From: Callaeas wilsoni
Lineage: Eukaryota; Chordata; Aves; Passeriformes; Callaeidae
NCBI GenBank assembly: GCA_013398955.1
Contig: VWPU01000998.1
Span: forward strand, 1 to 64,000
Length of the DNA: 64,000 nucleotides
Direction of reading: 5' to 3'
A program made the translations under genes and the position numbers. Below the pieces are notes generated by a model. That model saw nothing but the letters and a program-made list of their open reading frames with translations. It made no database searches and was not told the origin of the DNA. Below are positions 13,201 through 26,379 of the stretch, piece after piece (within the stretch, counting starts at the first letter, position 1; each line of letters begins with the position of its first letter).

Positions 13201-16200
13201 AACTTAGATTATATTTAGCCATTACTCTTTTTAAATAAAATTTCTCATCCCTTTAAAATCATATGTAACTGTTCTTAAACCAGCAGCTGTGGTTCAGAGG
13301 AGGAGTTGATGGGCACCACCCGAGCCCGTGTGGCAAGAAAAGAGCAATTCTGAACACCAGGGAATGGGGCAGTTGGGTAAACACAACCCCCCTGATTCTG
13401 CTGTTCTGATATGCTCCATCATTTAGAACATTCAAGAGACACAGTGTAAAAGGTCTTCATGGACTCTGTGAAAGTGCTTGAAAAAATTCGTTTTTCTATC
13501 ACCCCAAAATTTCTCTAACTGATCAGTTAAACAGCAGTAAGCAATACAAAGTATAATCTAACAGATTAAGCTAGTAAAGCAACTCGATACGTTTAAATTG
13601 TTCACAGGACACGAGGGCCAAAACCACTTACAAATCTTACTGATTTAGAATAACAAAATTATACTTGACGTGGGACAAAAGCACAGAGGAAACCCAGAGG
13701 AGGCTACCTATGAATTTCACAGCTACACCTCAGAATTTCACAGCTAAAAGTGTGTTTAATCAGTGTTCTCCTCAGAGTGGTGAGGTACGATGTTCATAAT
13801 TTCTCTGTTCAGTACTCAAGCTGAGCACCTAAACAAAATGAGTGAAAATGGCTTGCATGAAAAGAGTGAGTAGTTATACAAATGAATGATACATAATGAT
13901 GACACAGTAAAAAAAGTGTATTTTGGAGGGGTGCAGTAACAAAGAAGAAAGATTTTGCAGAAAGCTAAAGTTTAACAAAATATCATAGTTTGATACTTAA
14001 AGTGCCAGAACAAAATACCGTTGTGCTCATTGGGAAAGGAAATCACTGTTCATTTTCATTTGAGTTCAGATGGAAAATCCCCTGCAAACATAACACTCAA
14101 ACACGTGCCTTTTCCTCCAGAACACGTTCTTGCTAAAATTCCAGCTGTGAGGGTGCAATCAGGCTTTCAGAGGGGCAGAGGGATAAGCAAGGAATGTCTC
14201 TCCTGGCACATGTGCTTTCCAGATTCATCCGAGCAAGGCTTCTGCCTCACTCTCTGTGTGAGAACACGCGGTATGTCACGGCTGTCTTGTGGTTGGGAAA
14301 ATGTAAACTGTCATGCTCCATTATCTAAACAGGGTTCAAAGCGGTTTTCTGCCTGACACCCCCATCCTCCATATATTTTTACATATACCAGAAGCCAAAC
14401 TGGTTCTTGAAGCAGTATTTCAGTACCTGCAATAGAGCAGACAGCTGTCCAGCCAGGCCAAGTCCAGTTACTACAAAGGATAGCCAATATCAAAACAACA
14501 AAATGATTCTCAGCAATGCAGTGCAGCATGATAAAACCTTCCTCAGGTGCTTGTTGTTAATGATACAGCAGCAACCTTTCATCTTGAATCAACTCATTTA
14601 TCCATACTGATGACTTGTTTGGTTTTGAGATGTGAAAATTTCAAGGAAAAAATATACATTACTGATAGACATGCTGCATCAATAACTCCGTCTTCATTCT
14701 CAAATGGTCCTTCTTTGAAGCCACCAGACAGAAATAAAAATTCCCTGTATTGCCAGACCTACACATTCTCACCACAAGCAAGTCAAGACATAAAAGGAGT
14801 GACAATCATCAAGTTTTTTATGCTCAGAAAGTACTCAATGACAAAGACATAAAGCACAAATGGACCGTTTTCTTTACCCACCCATTCCAACATGAGTCAG
14901 ACTCTTTCTCCCCAATATAAATGTGCAAAACTTCACTGGGAAAGACAAACTATAAACAGGTTGGAAATGAGACCTAACAAGTTTACCTAAGGTAAGTCTA
15001 CTGGTGCATATCAAATTCTTCATGTGGGTGCAGCGTCCAGCTACAGAGGTACCCAAACTGTTAATTGCTGAAGACCAGAAGGGTACAACAAGGGAGAAAT
15101 CATTCTGCACATGTTCTGCTATTCTCCCTCTTTAGCCATCTGCCACTGACCATGATTTCAGACAGGGCACAGGACCTGATGGATTTTCAATTTGATTTAA
15201 ATGTTGTACTTAGATTTTTAATACTAAAATCTCAAATCATAAAAAGTGGATTAAATGGCTTTATACCTGCCATTATAAGACTTTCATTCTAATGGTTTAG
15301 TTTCAATCACCTTCAGTTTTGCATAGGCAGCCCAAAGAAATTGAGTCAATATACCTGTATGCACATAACATGATTTATTGTCTTCTCACTGGAGACATCA
15401 AGTGTAACCTTAGGTTGATGCTTTATCGATTCAATATCTATCATGTAAAGGATATAAAATTGGTTTCCTGCTTTTAAAACCAATAGTCCACAAACATACA
15501 AACTTCCTTTCCAGCACCTGAACTGTGTACTGTAGTCATAGTGTCAGCAATGACAAGGATTAGGGTCGGGTAATTTTAACTTAGAAATCAAAATCCTGAT
15601 CAGAGCATGCAGAAATTTATAGTTTGGGTGTTTTACCCATTCAGAGAAACTTGGGGGAAAAGTGGACTGAAGTCAAGCCTGCTCTTCACTTTGCAATTAT
15701 CATTGTGAATATGGCAAAGGACATACACCTAATGCATTTATAAAATATTTCTCATTTATCTAGTTACTTGCTTGTAGAAATCCAGGCAGAGCATCTGCAC
15801 AAGAACGATCTATGCACATCAGGCATTTCAAAAGTAGCAAAGTCATGGCAGAGATGAATGAAATAACTTCATCAAAAGCTAAAGGAGTAGCACGTAGAGG
15901 AATTAAACCTGCCTCCAAGAAGCCATAAATCCACTCATGATTCCTGTCTTCTCATTCTTCTTTATGTTTATTTGGCTAGAAGGGAGAAAAAAATTAAAAC
16001 CTAATTTTTCAGGACTAGCAGGAAACCTCAATACCAGCAGAAAAAAATAGGGTAATTTATAGAGTTGAAAGAAAATGCAAAGTAGGTCACTTATGGTATA
16101 AACTAAGTGAATGCTACTATGTGCAAAGAGTAGATCGCATAATTTTAAAAAACAAATAAAACTCAACTCACCTTTTAAAGAACTGGTTTAAAAACAAGGG

Positions 16201-17520
16201 CAAAAAAGCCCAAGGCCTTGCACTGTTAAATGTTACAACTGATAAGACCTCAAACAAGACATCTGTGGTCATGAACAGGTGCCCACCCTTTGGCCCTGCT
16301 GGATTCTTGAATTCCTACTCCTTCTGAGGCACTGGCAGGAAATAATGCAAGGAAGGAAAAACCCTAAACTACATCATAGGAAGAATAAACGCAGCAGGCA
16401 AAAAACATGTACACTTTGTGCAAAGACCAAACCACACTTTTCAGTCTCTTTAATACCACAGAACTAACAGGAAAATAAGAATGCCACTTGTACTTCTTTA
16501 GCCTTTCCAAAAAAATATATTTAGCTGCTTTACAAACATTTACTGTCAAAACATTCCCTGAAATTAAAATGATAAATTAAGTGTAACAAAACAAGTAATT
16601 CAAGTAACTATAAAATTCAGCAAAAAGGAAAAACCATAAAGCCTGAAATACTCTAAACTTGCAGTCCTCATTAATTCCCAGTTTGCATGCCTGGAGTAGG
16701 CTGTTCATTGCAGCTACACAGCCTGTGCTAAGGACTCAGGGTCTGGCATAACTAGACTGTCCAGAAGACTATTCTCAATTTACAATTGCAGAAACAAAAT
16801 ATATCAATCCTGAAAAGATCTCATCTCAAAAGATGCTGAATTCCCAGTGACTCCTAAATAAACTGCAAAGGGAATTCAGCTTTCTTTACAGAAGAGACCT
16901 AAGAGGTCACTTAAGGTCACAACTTCATTTACTGACAGAAGCAAGAGGTAAAATTCTGGAAATCCTGGTTTCCAGTCCTATACTCAGCTTGTACAGAAGC
17001 TTATCTCAGCTTAGATTTTACAACATAGGCAAATACATTTATCACATGGAAGAACAAAAAAGCAAGTTCAGTGTTCAGACAAACTGTATTGAGCTGATAA
17101 CAAATAAATCAATTTTGAGGTTTTTAGCTCCTTTATCAATAGCACTCTTACAGATCGAGAATTTTCTAACAAGAAGCTTTGACTGCTGACTATACAATTT
17201 CAACTTTTTTTTTCCTTTTAAGCGTGTGCCAGATTATGCTTACTGGTATAAAAACAGCATAAATTCACTTCCTCTGGATTTACACTGCTATAGCTAAAAT
17301 CCGTTCTAAAGTCAATAAAATGGGTTTAATGAAAAATAAAATTTAAAAGTTACAATAAAAACAAATTATTTTCCCATGAAAATGTGGTGATACATGTCAA
17401 AGTACTACAACTGAGACTACAGACAGAAGCATTATTCTGAAATCAGAGGGACTAACTAGAATGAGATTCTCTTAAAGGCAAGTGAGTATATCGGAATTTA
17501 TCCCTGCTATGAAGCTTGAA
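10281..17520. other. Long AT-rich non-coding stretch, nothing recognised
   Basis: Only short frames occur; the 111-codon one near 14021-14356 begins with TTG rather than ATG. A 21-bp-spaced direct repeat of GAATTTCACAGCTA lies at 13712-13746. No transposon ends, RNA genes or splice-bounded coding stretches were recognised. Confidence 0.55.
13712..13746. repeat. Short direct repeat, period 21 bp
   Basis: GAATTTCACAGCTA is present at 13712-13725 and again at 13733-13746, with seven intervening bases. It is too short to infer a function. Confidence 0.85.
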
Positions 17521-17559
17521 ATCTCAAAGTTATTTTTTACTGGAAACTTCTTTTTCTCA

Positions 17560-18040
17560 TCCCAGATCACTGATGACAGGTCTTGCTGCCACAGAATTCA
17601 GCACCCTGTGCAGTCTCCCCTGCAAACTCCCCAGAAGCACCCTCTTCTCCGTGCTGCCGGAGCTCCATCCACACTGCTGACATTTTGGCCCTTCTGCCCT
17701 CCCCAGAGCCCTATCACAGGTGCACCTGTCTCGAGCCCTGTCTTCTGGATGGTCCTTGGACCTCTGCTGAAGCCTCATCTCCAGCCCTGTCCCTGGCCCC
17801 ACATCCTTCTGCTCCTACCTGCGTGACCTGGGACACCCTTTTGCCTTTCCTGGGACTGTTCAGGCATTCCGTAATCCCCACCCATCCCCACCGTGCTGAG
17901 GAGTCTCTGCACAGCTCAGCCCTGCTGCCCTTGGCTTGGGCTCACCCTCCCAGCTCCTGCTGTGCCCTGGCAGCAGCACTGGTCCATCTTCCCAACATTA
18001 ACATAACGCATCACCAGCGCTGCTCCTTCTCAGCAAAAAC
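17560..18040 (+). other. C-rich, stop-poor island of unknown origin
   Basis: About 480 bp are strongly enriched in C and in CCCTG/CTCC words, in sharp contrast to AT-rich flanks on both sides. The plus strand stays open for 184 codons (17583-18137), but the frame begins at TTG and holds no internal ATG, and its proline/serine/leucine-rich translation matches nothing I know. The minus strand is also open for 81 codons. The asymmetry could come from a decayed retroelement, an old GC-biased insertion or a transcribed non-coding exon. I cannot choose between these from the sequence. Confidence 0.4.
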
Positions 18041-18140
18041 CTTCTGTGGAGCCCTTAGTGCGCTTTCCTGGCTGTTGTATTCTTTCACTGTCTTTAAAGA
18101 ATTCCCAGTTCTTCTAGGAGTCAGATTTCTGATATAATTC

Positions 18141-21100
18141 ATTCTATCATCCCAACATGAAATAAAAACACATCTTCATTTCCATCCACACTGAGACCAA
18201 TTCAGATTTATTAAGGCTTCCTTGATATTCAGTGATGTCTTATAAGCACTAAATCATCATGAAAGCTCCATAAGCAGGAGGCTGCAATCCTAAAAAAAAA
18301 AAAACAAAACCCAATCAAACAAGAAGCCCTCTGAGAAGAATACATCTCCCACACAGCACAAAGCTTTCTAGAGTTGCCCAGGATGAGCACTGTACATCTA
18401 CTGCTCCTTTTTCCCCTCTTTGGATGATCAATCACATCCAGCAACAAGAAGAAATGGAAACACGTTCTGATCTCTGGGCTTCTGGGATGGCTCGAAAACC
18501 TGCAGAGCCCTCCTCTCAAGCAAAAACAAAATAATAACAATGAGAATGAGCTCCAGCTTTTAATATCCTCACTCTAAGTATTGGCCTTAACTTGTCCTTG
18601 GACTCTTTCCATGCTATCATGATACAAATGCTTCCTAACCAGCAAGAGACAAGGACTAGAACTACATTTAAAGACAAAACACAGGCATAGATGTATGTTT
18701 GCTCACTATTCAACAGCATTTTAAGAAATTAAGTTCTGGAATGCTTTCTTTGGTTCTCTCAGGAAATGTGCCATACATTGATATTTCTGCTTTCCACAGC
18801 GAAGATTTTAATAAACAATTCTGCAATTTTCTTTATAAAGAGTATATGAAATGGAACAGCAAAGTGTTTTATTTGCTCACAGTGAAATTGTCACCAAAGG
18901 AACCTGAGAGATGTATTTGTAGAGTTGATTACATGGACTAACTGGAGGTTAAAAAAGCAAAAAAGCACAGCAAAAGAGGAGTGTGTTTGTGTTTTCAAAA
19001 CTTGGGTACAGTCAGTGGAGAGCTATACCTGTCAATCCCGTGACATTTGGGGAACTTTAAGCCTTGTAAAGCAGGCTGAACTCGTCATGGGCAAAGTCAA
19101 TGGCCTACTCCATGTCACACATCCATGAGCCTACTTATCCGAGACTGAGTACCTTGGCACCGCCCAAGTGCCTCTTCCTGGCCTGATTTCCCTGGCAATG
19201 TAGATGAGCAGTTTCCTGGGGGCTTTACTGATCTCTGCTACAGTCAGAATGCTTGAAGGGTAACACGGCAAACAGTGACAGAGGACACCCAGAGGCCTCA
19301 ATTCCAGCGCACACAACACTCACTTCTGTAGAAATTCAGATGCTCCAACGACCTTTTGATAAATCAGCAACACAAGGGCATTACTATTGCAGAGTACTTA
19401 CTACAATACTTACTCCCCTCCCGCGTAAAAATCTGTATTTAAGCTTCCCTGAGAGATGGCTCAAAGTATTGGACACATTTTACAGGTTTTTTGTACTTAA
19501 GAGCACAGTCCTTTCAAACCTTCACTGCAAGGAAGCAGAATTAGCTCCTGCTGTATCTCAGAACTTAGAAGCTATTTTAAAGGATGTTTTCATCACACCA
19601 GAATCAGTCCCAAGTGCTCAAAAGCCTTCTAAGCATGACGCTTTTTGAAAATTGCTAATAGATTTTATGCTTTATGGTATAATTAACACAGGATGTAAAA
19701 TTGCTAAAATATCAGAAAGAGGGAGTCAGATATCTCTTAGGTACTTCAGGAGGCAGCCCAGCAAAGGTTTTGATCCATCAAAAGATCAAACTGATGCTGA
19801 GAGCATTCTCCAGTTTCCACAATTGTTAATCGAAGGCAGGAGCCATACAACAAACGCCATCCAGAGCGGGTAATGACCCTGATGTGGAGTGAAAGGGCAT
19901 TGAGACATCAGCACCGGATAAAAGAGAAAGCTTTCAGAAAATGCACCTAGAAAAGAAAAAAAGGAAATTTGATATTTTGCAGCCTTAGTTCCAACCTGAT
20001 CTACCATAACTAAACTCAGCTGAGAACAGGATATTTTAACAAATTAATATACCTAACAAAAACCTTGTCTTTGGGTTTTTTTCCTCACATGGAATAATAA
20101 GAAGAAAGCCATTCAAAGAGATTCTGGAGTTTAATAAATGGCAAAAAGAGGGGGTTGGTCAAATTTTAATCTGTTTGACCATGCAAACTGTATTGAATCT
20201 GATAATGTTCATGAGAGGTCTACTGAGGGACTTGCATCCTGTATGAATTATACCCAAGGCTCTTAAATTCATTTGAATGCATTAATTCCTAACCTAAATC
20301 ACAGAAAAGTAATATACTGTTATTGTATTTTCCAATGTATACTCTAGCACAATGCACAAACAGAAGAGTAGTTCATTTATATCATGTAGATTCATTAAAA
20401 ATGAAATCACCTCCTAAGTCTGTGTGTGTTGATTTTTGAGTCGCAAACATTCATATTTCCCATGTGTAGAAAAGGAATAATTTTATACTTAGGTGTATTC
20501 AAGGCTTTGAACTTGATATACATGTAATATTACAAAAGGAAAATAAAAGTATAATGAAAGATTCTCTATTTCATGTGTTAGAAAACAATATGTTTTCCTC
20601 ATTAAACCCTCAGATATAAATTCTATAAACCATGAAATTACCTTTGAGCCCTTACTGAAATAACCAGTTCACAAACAAATGATCCATGCAGGAAGAAAAG
20701 CAAAGATTAAAATAATAAGAGAAAGTTATATTTTTATATCAGCAGTCAAAAAAAAGAAAAGGAAAGGAAAAAAACAGCGAATTACTACTGAAGTACAGAC
20801 TTGCAGAGGAGAGATTCTGCTTGAACAGGTAATCCTGAACGATTTAATTCAGCCATGCTCTGAGACAGACATTAGTCATATGATCCAAGATCATGAGCAA
20901 TTAACTCTCACAAGAAACTGAGACAAACTTGGTCAAGGGAAATGTTTGCACAGCTTTTGTTCCATCCAAGTTCCACCAAGCACCACGTTTTCCATCCTGT
21001 AACCGAATCAGTACCAATTCAATATTGCTTTCTGAGGCAACCCTTCATTCTGCTCCTTGAGCAGCCTCCCCGGTTGTCCATTTCAGCAAAAGTTTTTGCT

Positions 21101-21180
21101 TTGGGGAGCAAGAAGTTAAGTTGCAGGGTTGACTTCTCTGAAGACTGTCAGGCCAATTTTCCAAAAAGTACCTAGCTCAG
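18141..21180. other. AT-rich non-coding stretch
   Basis: A thirteen-A run lies at 18292-18304 and a purine-only tract at about 20747-20776. The longest open frame, 131 codons at 19253-19648, begins with TTG and shows no recognised domain. No gene or transposon was identified. Confidence 0.55.
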
Positions 21181-21189
21181 AAGCACTGA

Positions 21190-21660
21190 ATGGCATTAAA
21201 ATCAGCTCTACCAAAGGAGGGTCAGATTTGGTTAAGTGGGAAAGAGACAGCTGCTGGGACTTGGTGGCCTCCATCAGAGATCACCATCAGCTGCTTCCCC
21301 TCAAAACCACTTATTATTCCCAGGGATGTCACTCCATGGGAATTATTCTCCATTTCTATCCCAGTCCTCACCAGTCCCACCCCAGTTTTCCCAGTCTCAC
21401 TCCATCACAAGGTCTGGATTTTCCTCACAAGTCCCTCACATCAACAAAGCAGCCACAATTCAGTTCTTTTCATGATGACCGTTTTGCAGCCTTTCACTGT
21501 TTTGGGCCCTTTGTGGCAGTCAGGCAGAGTTCTGTCGGGCTCCGTGGGCTTCCAGGTGTCCCCAGCACACCCTGCCCAGCATGGGCAGGCACCTTCCCAG
21601 TGCACAGGCACCTGGCTGGCAAACCCCTGGGAATGGAGAGAAGTCCAGATCTGAGGAGGC
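21190..21660 (+). other. Second C-rich, stop-poor island; unidentified 154-codon ATG frame
   Basis: This is a moderately GC-rich, C-biased stretch with two overlapping open plus-strand frames. One starts at an ATG (21190-21654, 154 codons). The other spans 21129-21725 but begins with TTG. The ATG lies in a poor Kozak context (T at -3). The translations are rich in serine, proline and histidine with no recognised motif. Two long frames open together point to composition rather than selection, so I do not call a gene. Confidence 0.35.
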
Positions 21661-21725
21661 CTTACTCAACCTATAGAAAATTAAGAATAACCCATCGTTT
21701 ATTCCATATGCTATACTGCAGTTAA

Positions 21726-22150
21726 ATTGATGTCTAGTGGTTTTCTTTTTTTCTTATAGTGTCTTTCAAAGCATTTTACCAGGGCCATGAGCAAAAGTAG
21801 ATTAATTTTAGAGATATGGAAACTCAGGAACAGAAAGAAGAAATTACTGCATTAAATTAATTCGGTTTTCAAGGGACAAAGTGCAGGCTCTCTGAGGGCA
21901 GAAACATAAACAGGAACCCAAGCCCTAAATATCTTTGAATCTAAATTTAAAAAAGAAAAAACAGGCAGAAGATAAGAAAATGTTTAGCATGTGAACATAT
22001 GAACACAAAGAGCTTTTTGCAATATGAAACAGAAAGAGGGAGGGGAACTGCTGAGGTGGAGAAGCACGGCAAGAGAAGGAGTGGAGAACACAAAGGTTGG
22101 AGCTCAACCCCAGCCAGCACAAGGGACAAAATCCTGAAAGCAACCAGAGA
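21726..22150. other. Non-coding stretch
   Basis: AT-rich sequence followed by a purine-rich part near 22020-22090. No gene or repeat family was recognised. Confidence 0.5.
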
Positions 22151-22470
22151 ACAGGCTGATGTCACCGCCATCAGTGACAGAGCTGGTTCTGCTTCTTGCT
22201 TCCTGCTGTGCCAGCTTCAGCCTCTGGCTGACCCCTCCATTCAGCTACTTTCCCCCAAAAAACATGTGCTTGGGAAAGGCTACGCCGCTCGTCCCCGGGG
22301 AGCCTCTCATGCGCAGCTTTGAGTCCATGGAGCATTATAGAAGAGAAGTCATTATGCCTCACTCAATTAAAACAAGGGGCTGCAAGCATAATTGCCTCTA
22401 TTTTTTAGAGCTGCAGGGTATCATCCACACAAGACAATGGTGATTCTTCAGGTAATCGAGTGGCAAAGCT
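22150..22470. promoter_or_regulatory. Candidate conserved non-coding element
   Basis: A short CpG cluster at about 22282-22312 (ACGCCGCTCG, then CCCCGGGG and a further GCG) leads into AT-rich text. That text has regularly spaced homeodomain-like words (CATTATAG, TCATTATG, TCAATTAAAA, CATAATTG). The GC-to-AT composite without coding potential resembles vertebrate developmental enhancers. Functional status is inferred from style only. Confidence 0.28.
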
Positions 22471-24050
22471 TTAAAGTCAAACCCAGCACTATTTACCTAC
22501 TCAACAATAATAAGAGCTAACATCTCTAGGAGCAAGACTAGATTGGAACATCTGTTTGGAAGTTTTTAAAAAAATAAATAAATAAAAAAACCCCAAACAA
22601 ATATAGGGAATTATTCACTGAAAAAAGACATCAGACTGCACCCCAAATTCCACTACCACTCAGAATTCAACGTCTAACCTCTGTATTCACTATGTAGGCA
22701 GCCTCTTGCCATTCCCTTAAAGTGCAGTAGCAAATACAATTCACATGTTTTGGATTTAAAACATCGGAAGTGGAGAAGCTTCCCATTCTTTATTTAACTT
22801 GGAAATCTTTGACAGAAAGGCAAACTAGTATTCCTGAAAATCTACTCAATAAAAACAATACTGACTCCTTTTCTTTTTAAGAAATACTGGAAGTTTAGAT
22901 ACGCAATGTCAGGAGGACAGGAAATTTTAAGACTGAATTGAAATCTCTAAAAACAAGCACCTATATATTGAACACAGTGGCAAACTCTTAAATGCTATTA
23001 TTAGATGTGCCTTTTGTCCTTTGCACATATTTCCAATGAAACCAGTTACAAGTCATAGACAGGAATTTAAGTTAGCACATATTAGCAGCCCGCAGTGGGC
23101 AAATGTTCAAACACATTATGGTTTTAATATAATTATAATTGTTGAACATGTTCAACCAATTAGCCACAAATATTCTGTTTATCTGAGAAGCTGCCAAAAA
23201 TTGTGAGCTGCAGTCAAAATAACATGATACTGTCGTCCTCCTGCAAAGAACAGCACTAAATCAAAGGCAAAAACATATGGAAAAAGCCAAAGCAAATATC
23301 TTATCTGATATTTTATAAATCATCAAATACCATATTTTAAAAATTTTGCTCGTACAGATATAAACTGCCACATATATTTATTTGATAAATTCACATTTTA
23401 AAAGTTAATGTCACCTACTAAAACAAAGGGCTTCAGAATAACTTGCAGCGCATGTTTCTTTTTTGTCCAGCCCCCAGACATCAAAATTCCACAAAGCATA
23501 AACAAAATGCAGATAACTGAGAAACACGAGTTAAAAGCTGACGTGCCTTTAGGGTTAAGAACAAAATCATTTGATTGCCTGCTTTTCTGCATCAACTGCA
23601 CAAGTACAAAACTGTTTTAATCAACCAGAGGAATCCAACTTATGAAGGCAAAAAAAAAATTAAATCACTACAATTTGTCTTTAAGAAAGAATTATTAAAA
23701 ACCTGGGCTGCACAACTCCTATTTAGACAATCTGCAATGCTGCAAAAGCACTTTTTTCAGTGGTGTCCCCTAAATAATTAAGCTGTTCCTTTTACCATAC
23801 TTCCTATATTACAGAAGTCATTTTCCTACAATAAATCAATAACTCATTCCTTATGTCAGTCATTTTTCTCCATTTAACTGAACGGACTAAAGACCAACAC
23901 TGAAAGTTAGATTACCTTTGAATTATGTGTGTGATTTAAAATTCAAAGTACTACGCTAAGGAGCCTTTTAGAGTGACCACTCCACAGCCTCTTCACACAG
24001 ATAACCCCTCACAGACCTGCCCACAGCTCTGAGCAGATCAGCAGCTCTGA
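22470..24050. other. AT-rich non-coding stretch
   Basis: It contains an (AAAT)n-like run at about 22566-22590 and the 16-bp palindrome at 23141-23156. No gene is recognised. Confidence 0.55.
23141..23156. promoter_or_regulatory. 16-bp perfect palindrome containing a p53-type half-site
   Basis: GTTGAACATGTTCAAC equals its own reverse complement. Its core GAACATGTTC fits the RRRCWWGYYY decamer of p53-family half-sites. A second decamer is not seen next to it, so binding is speculative. What is certain is the palindrome itself. Confidence 0.35.
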
Positions 24051-24400
24051 AAGAGTTAAAAATGTCAGCACTGACAGGAAACGGCCGGCACAGACCAGAG
24101 CCAACACTTTCCTTTATTTGCAGAATTAAAAAGCCAAGCAAGGGGCGAGATTTCCAATAACATCCCCAGCACCCCCCATTTGTTCACATTAAGTCCTATT
24201 TGCATCCGGTGGTATAATTTATTCAAGCAGCTTCCAGTGACCTTCTTTTGCAGGCATTATCAATTAAAAATTTAGCCCCACCATTAAAATATTTCAAAAC
24301 GCTGCTTAGTTCTTAGATAATCCAATGAAAGCTAAAAACGAAGAAAATTAAATACCCAAATATCGATTTCACCACATTTTAATGAGCATATAATAGAGTA
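24050..24400. promoter_or_regulatory. Candidate conserved non-coding element
   Basis: The block runs from a GC-richer part with CpGs (AAACGGCCGGCAC) into text with a perfect octamer (ATTTGCAT, in the words CCTATTTGCATCCGG). Homeodomain/Hox-like cores (TCAATTAAA, TTAATGAGC, TATCGATTT) follow. No coding frame is present. The motif mix is typical of conserved enhancers but is not proof. Confidence 0.28.
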
Positions 24401-26379
24401 TCTCAACATCAGCATGTAGTTTAGTCACAGGTTAAGGGAAACACGGGTTCATTTTACATTAATTTATAGCATAAAATGTGCTCTTAATAGAAATAAATCA
24501 CTGACAAGAGAATAACTGATATAGACAAGAAAAAAGATAATATGTCAAAAACGCCCTAAAAAAAAAGTTTATACTTTCTGCAATTTGCAGGAAAATTGAT
24601 ATTATTAAGGAAAACAAATTTCCAGAGGCAATCTACAAACAGTGCAAGCCTGGGAAGCCTGTATCAATTAATTAACTGTCCTGTCTCAAAAGAATAAAAC
24701 AATTTAATCCATCCTTCTATATTAAAGGTATGGATTTGTTCACATGGCTCTGTCATCTATTAGCTGTCTGTGAATCCAAAGCACAAGTTGTTGTGACATT
24801 TGTATTCTCCAGAACTAATAACCATCATTTCACTACCTCAGCTAGGCTTCATTTTAAGATTTTCTTTAAAAAACTTCATAGGCTGTTTTCCTGCCTCTGA
24901 TGTTTACCACCAGTGGCTAACACAGCTGGACAGCCCCTCTGGTCATGCGCTGCCTAGAGCTGTCAAAGAGGAAAATTTTTGGTTCAAAAAACCTTTTTTT
25001 AAAATATTTTTTTAACCTTTTATTTTTACTGAGCTTTATTTTATTGTTAGGTTTGAGTTCCCACTCCATGCCCCGAAACTAGAAATTTAGAGAAGCACTT
25101 TGTGCCAAGATCTCTGATTTGGGGCTACGTACAAAATCAGGATTATTGTTTTTCCATGTAGCACACCCTTACAATCAATCACTGATTTTTTTTTTTCTTC
25201 AGATTATATAACTGCAAAAACTGCAAAAAGGTACTTTTTTAAACGCAGAAATTCTCATCTTTCAGCCTTAGCGTCATCCCACCAGACTCTGAACCTCAGC
25301 ATTACCTGAAGCAATTAGAAGAAAGCAAAGTGGCAAAGAAGCGTTAGGTAATGCTTTATCTCCAGCATTCTGGAAGCTCAGCAAGACTTCCCTCAAAGCT
25401 GTTCTCCACTCCATTGCAGCTCAGCACCCCGGATCTGTTCCTCACCAGCTGCTGATGTTCCTTGTGTTAAACTGAGAATTTGTGAGAAAAGCAAAACTTC
25501 CCGCTGTGTGTCAGCTTTGCGTGAGAGCACTCGATCCTAGGTCGTGACACTCTTCGGATGCATTTCTGTAAATATTTTTCATTTCAGGTAAACGTGGAGG
25601 GGAGGGCTCGAAAAATTAAGTACTAATTACAATTATTACAAGTGTTACTTACTTAAAAGCAAAATGAATCCATGGTAGAGTTTTGCTTTTATACAATTTT
25701 TTACAGTAATGTTGTAGTGAAGAGACCACACGTTAGCTTCTGATTTTCATTAACCAACTGCTTAACTTCGATTATTTCACATAAGGAAGTATAAAGGAAA
25801 ACAGCATGACAAGTTAGAACGAATCAGTTTTGTTACACATCTAGTTTTGATGGGGAAATCCTTGATACAAAACCCATGCACCTGTTCTGGTATCCTAAAT
25901 CAACCAACTTATGAAAAACTAAGATTAAACAAAAATTTAACCATGATTGGCTGAATTATGAACAAGGTATAGGGTCCATTCTTTATACAGCAGGACTGTA
26001 ATTCTTCTGCATGTAGAGTTTTCATGAGATCAAAATATTATTTAGCTTTAAATCAAAAGATCTGTTATTTTAGTAAAGTCTAACAATACTCGAAAGTTAA
26101 ATTCCTCATCTGGGGCTGTAATATTTGCTGAAAAAAACCTACTTCAAAACATTAATCAAATTTTTCGCCTACTGGGCAGCCATATGGTAAAGCAGCATGT
26201 GAATCTCACAAACTTGCTGATCTTCTGTAACTGGGTGCTATTAATTACGCTTGCTGCATCCATCTCTTAGATTTTCGCTTTGTGAAAAAAAGTATTTATT
26301 GCAACAGCTTTTACAAAACAAGGGAATGAAAATCACAATTGATTAATGAGCTGAATGGAAGTATTTCCGTTAGCAGGTT
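24401..26379. other. AT-rich non-coding stretch with a mild CpG patch
   Basis: An eleven-T run lies at 25196-25206. Around 25430-25610 about eight CpGs occur in 200 bp, followed by TACTAATTACAATTATTAC, a doublet of homeodomain-like cores. No gene is recognised. Confidence 0.45.

Noticed and set aside
19253..19648. 131-codon open frame
   Set aside because: It starts at TTG, which is not a normal vertebrate start, and its translation has no recognised domain.
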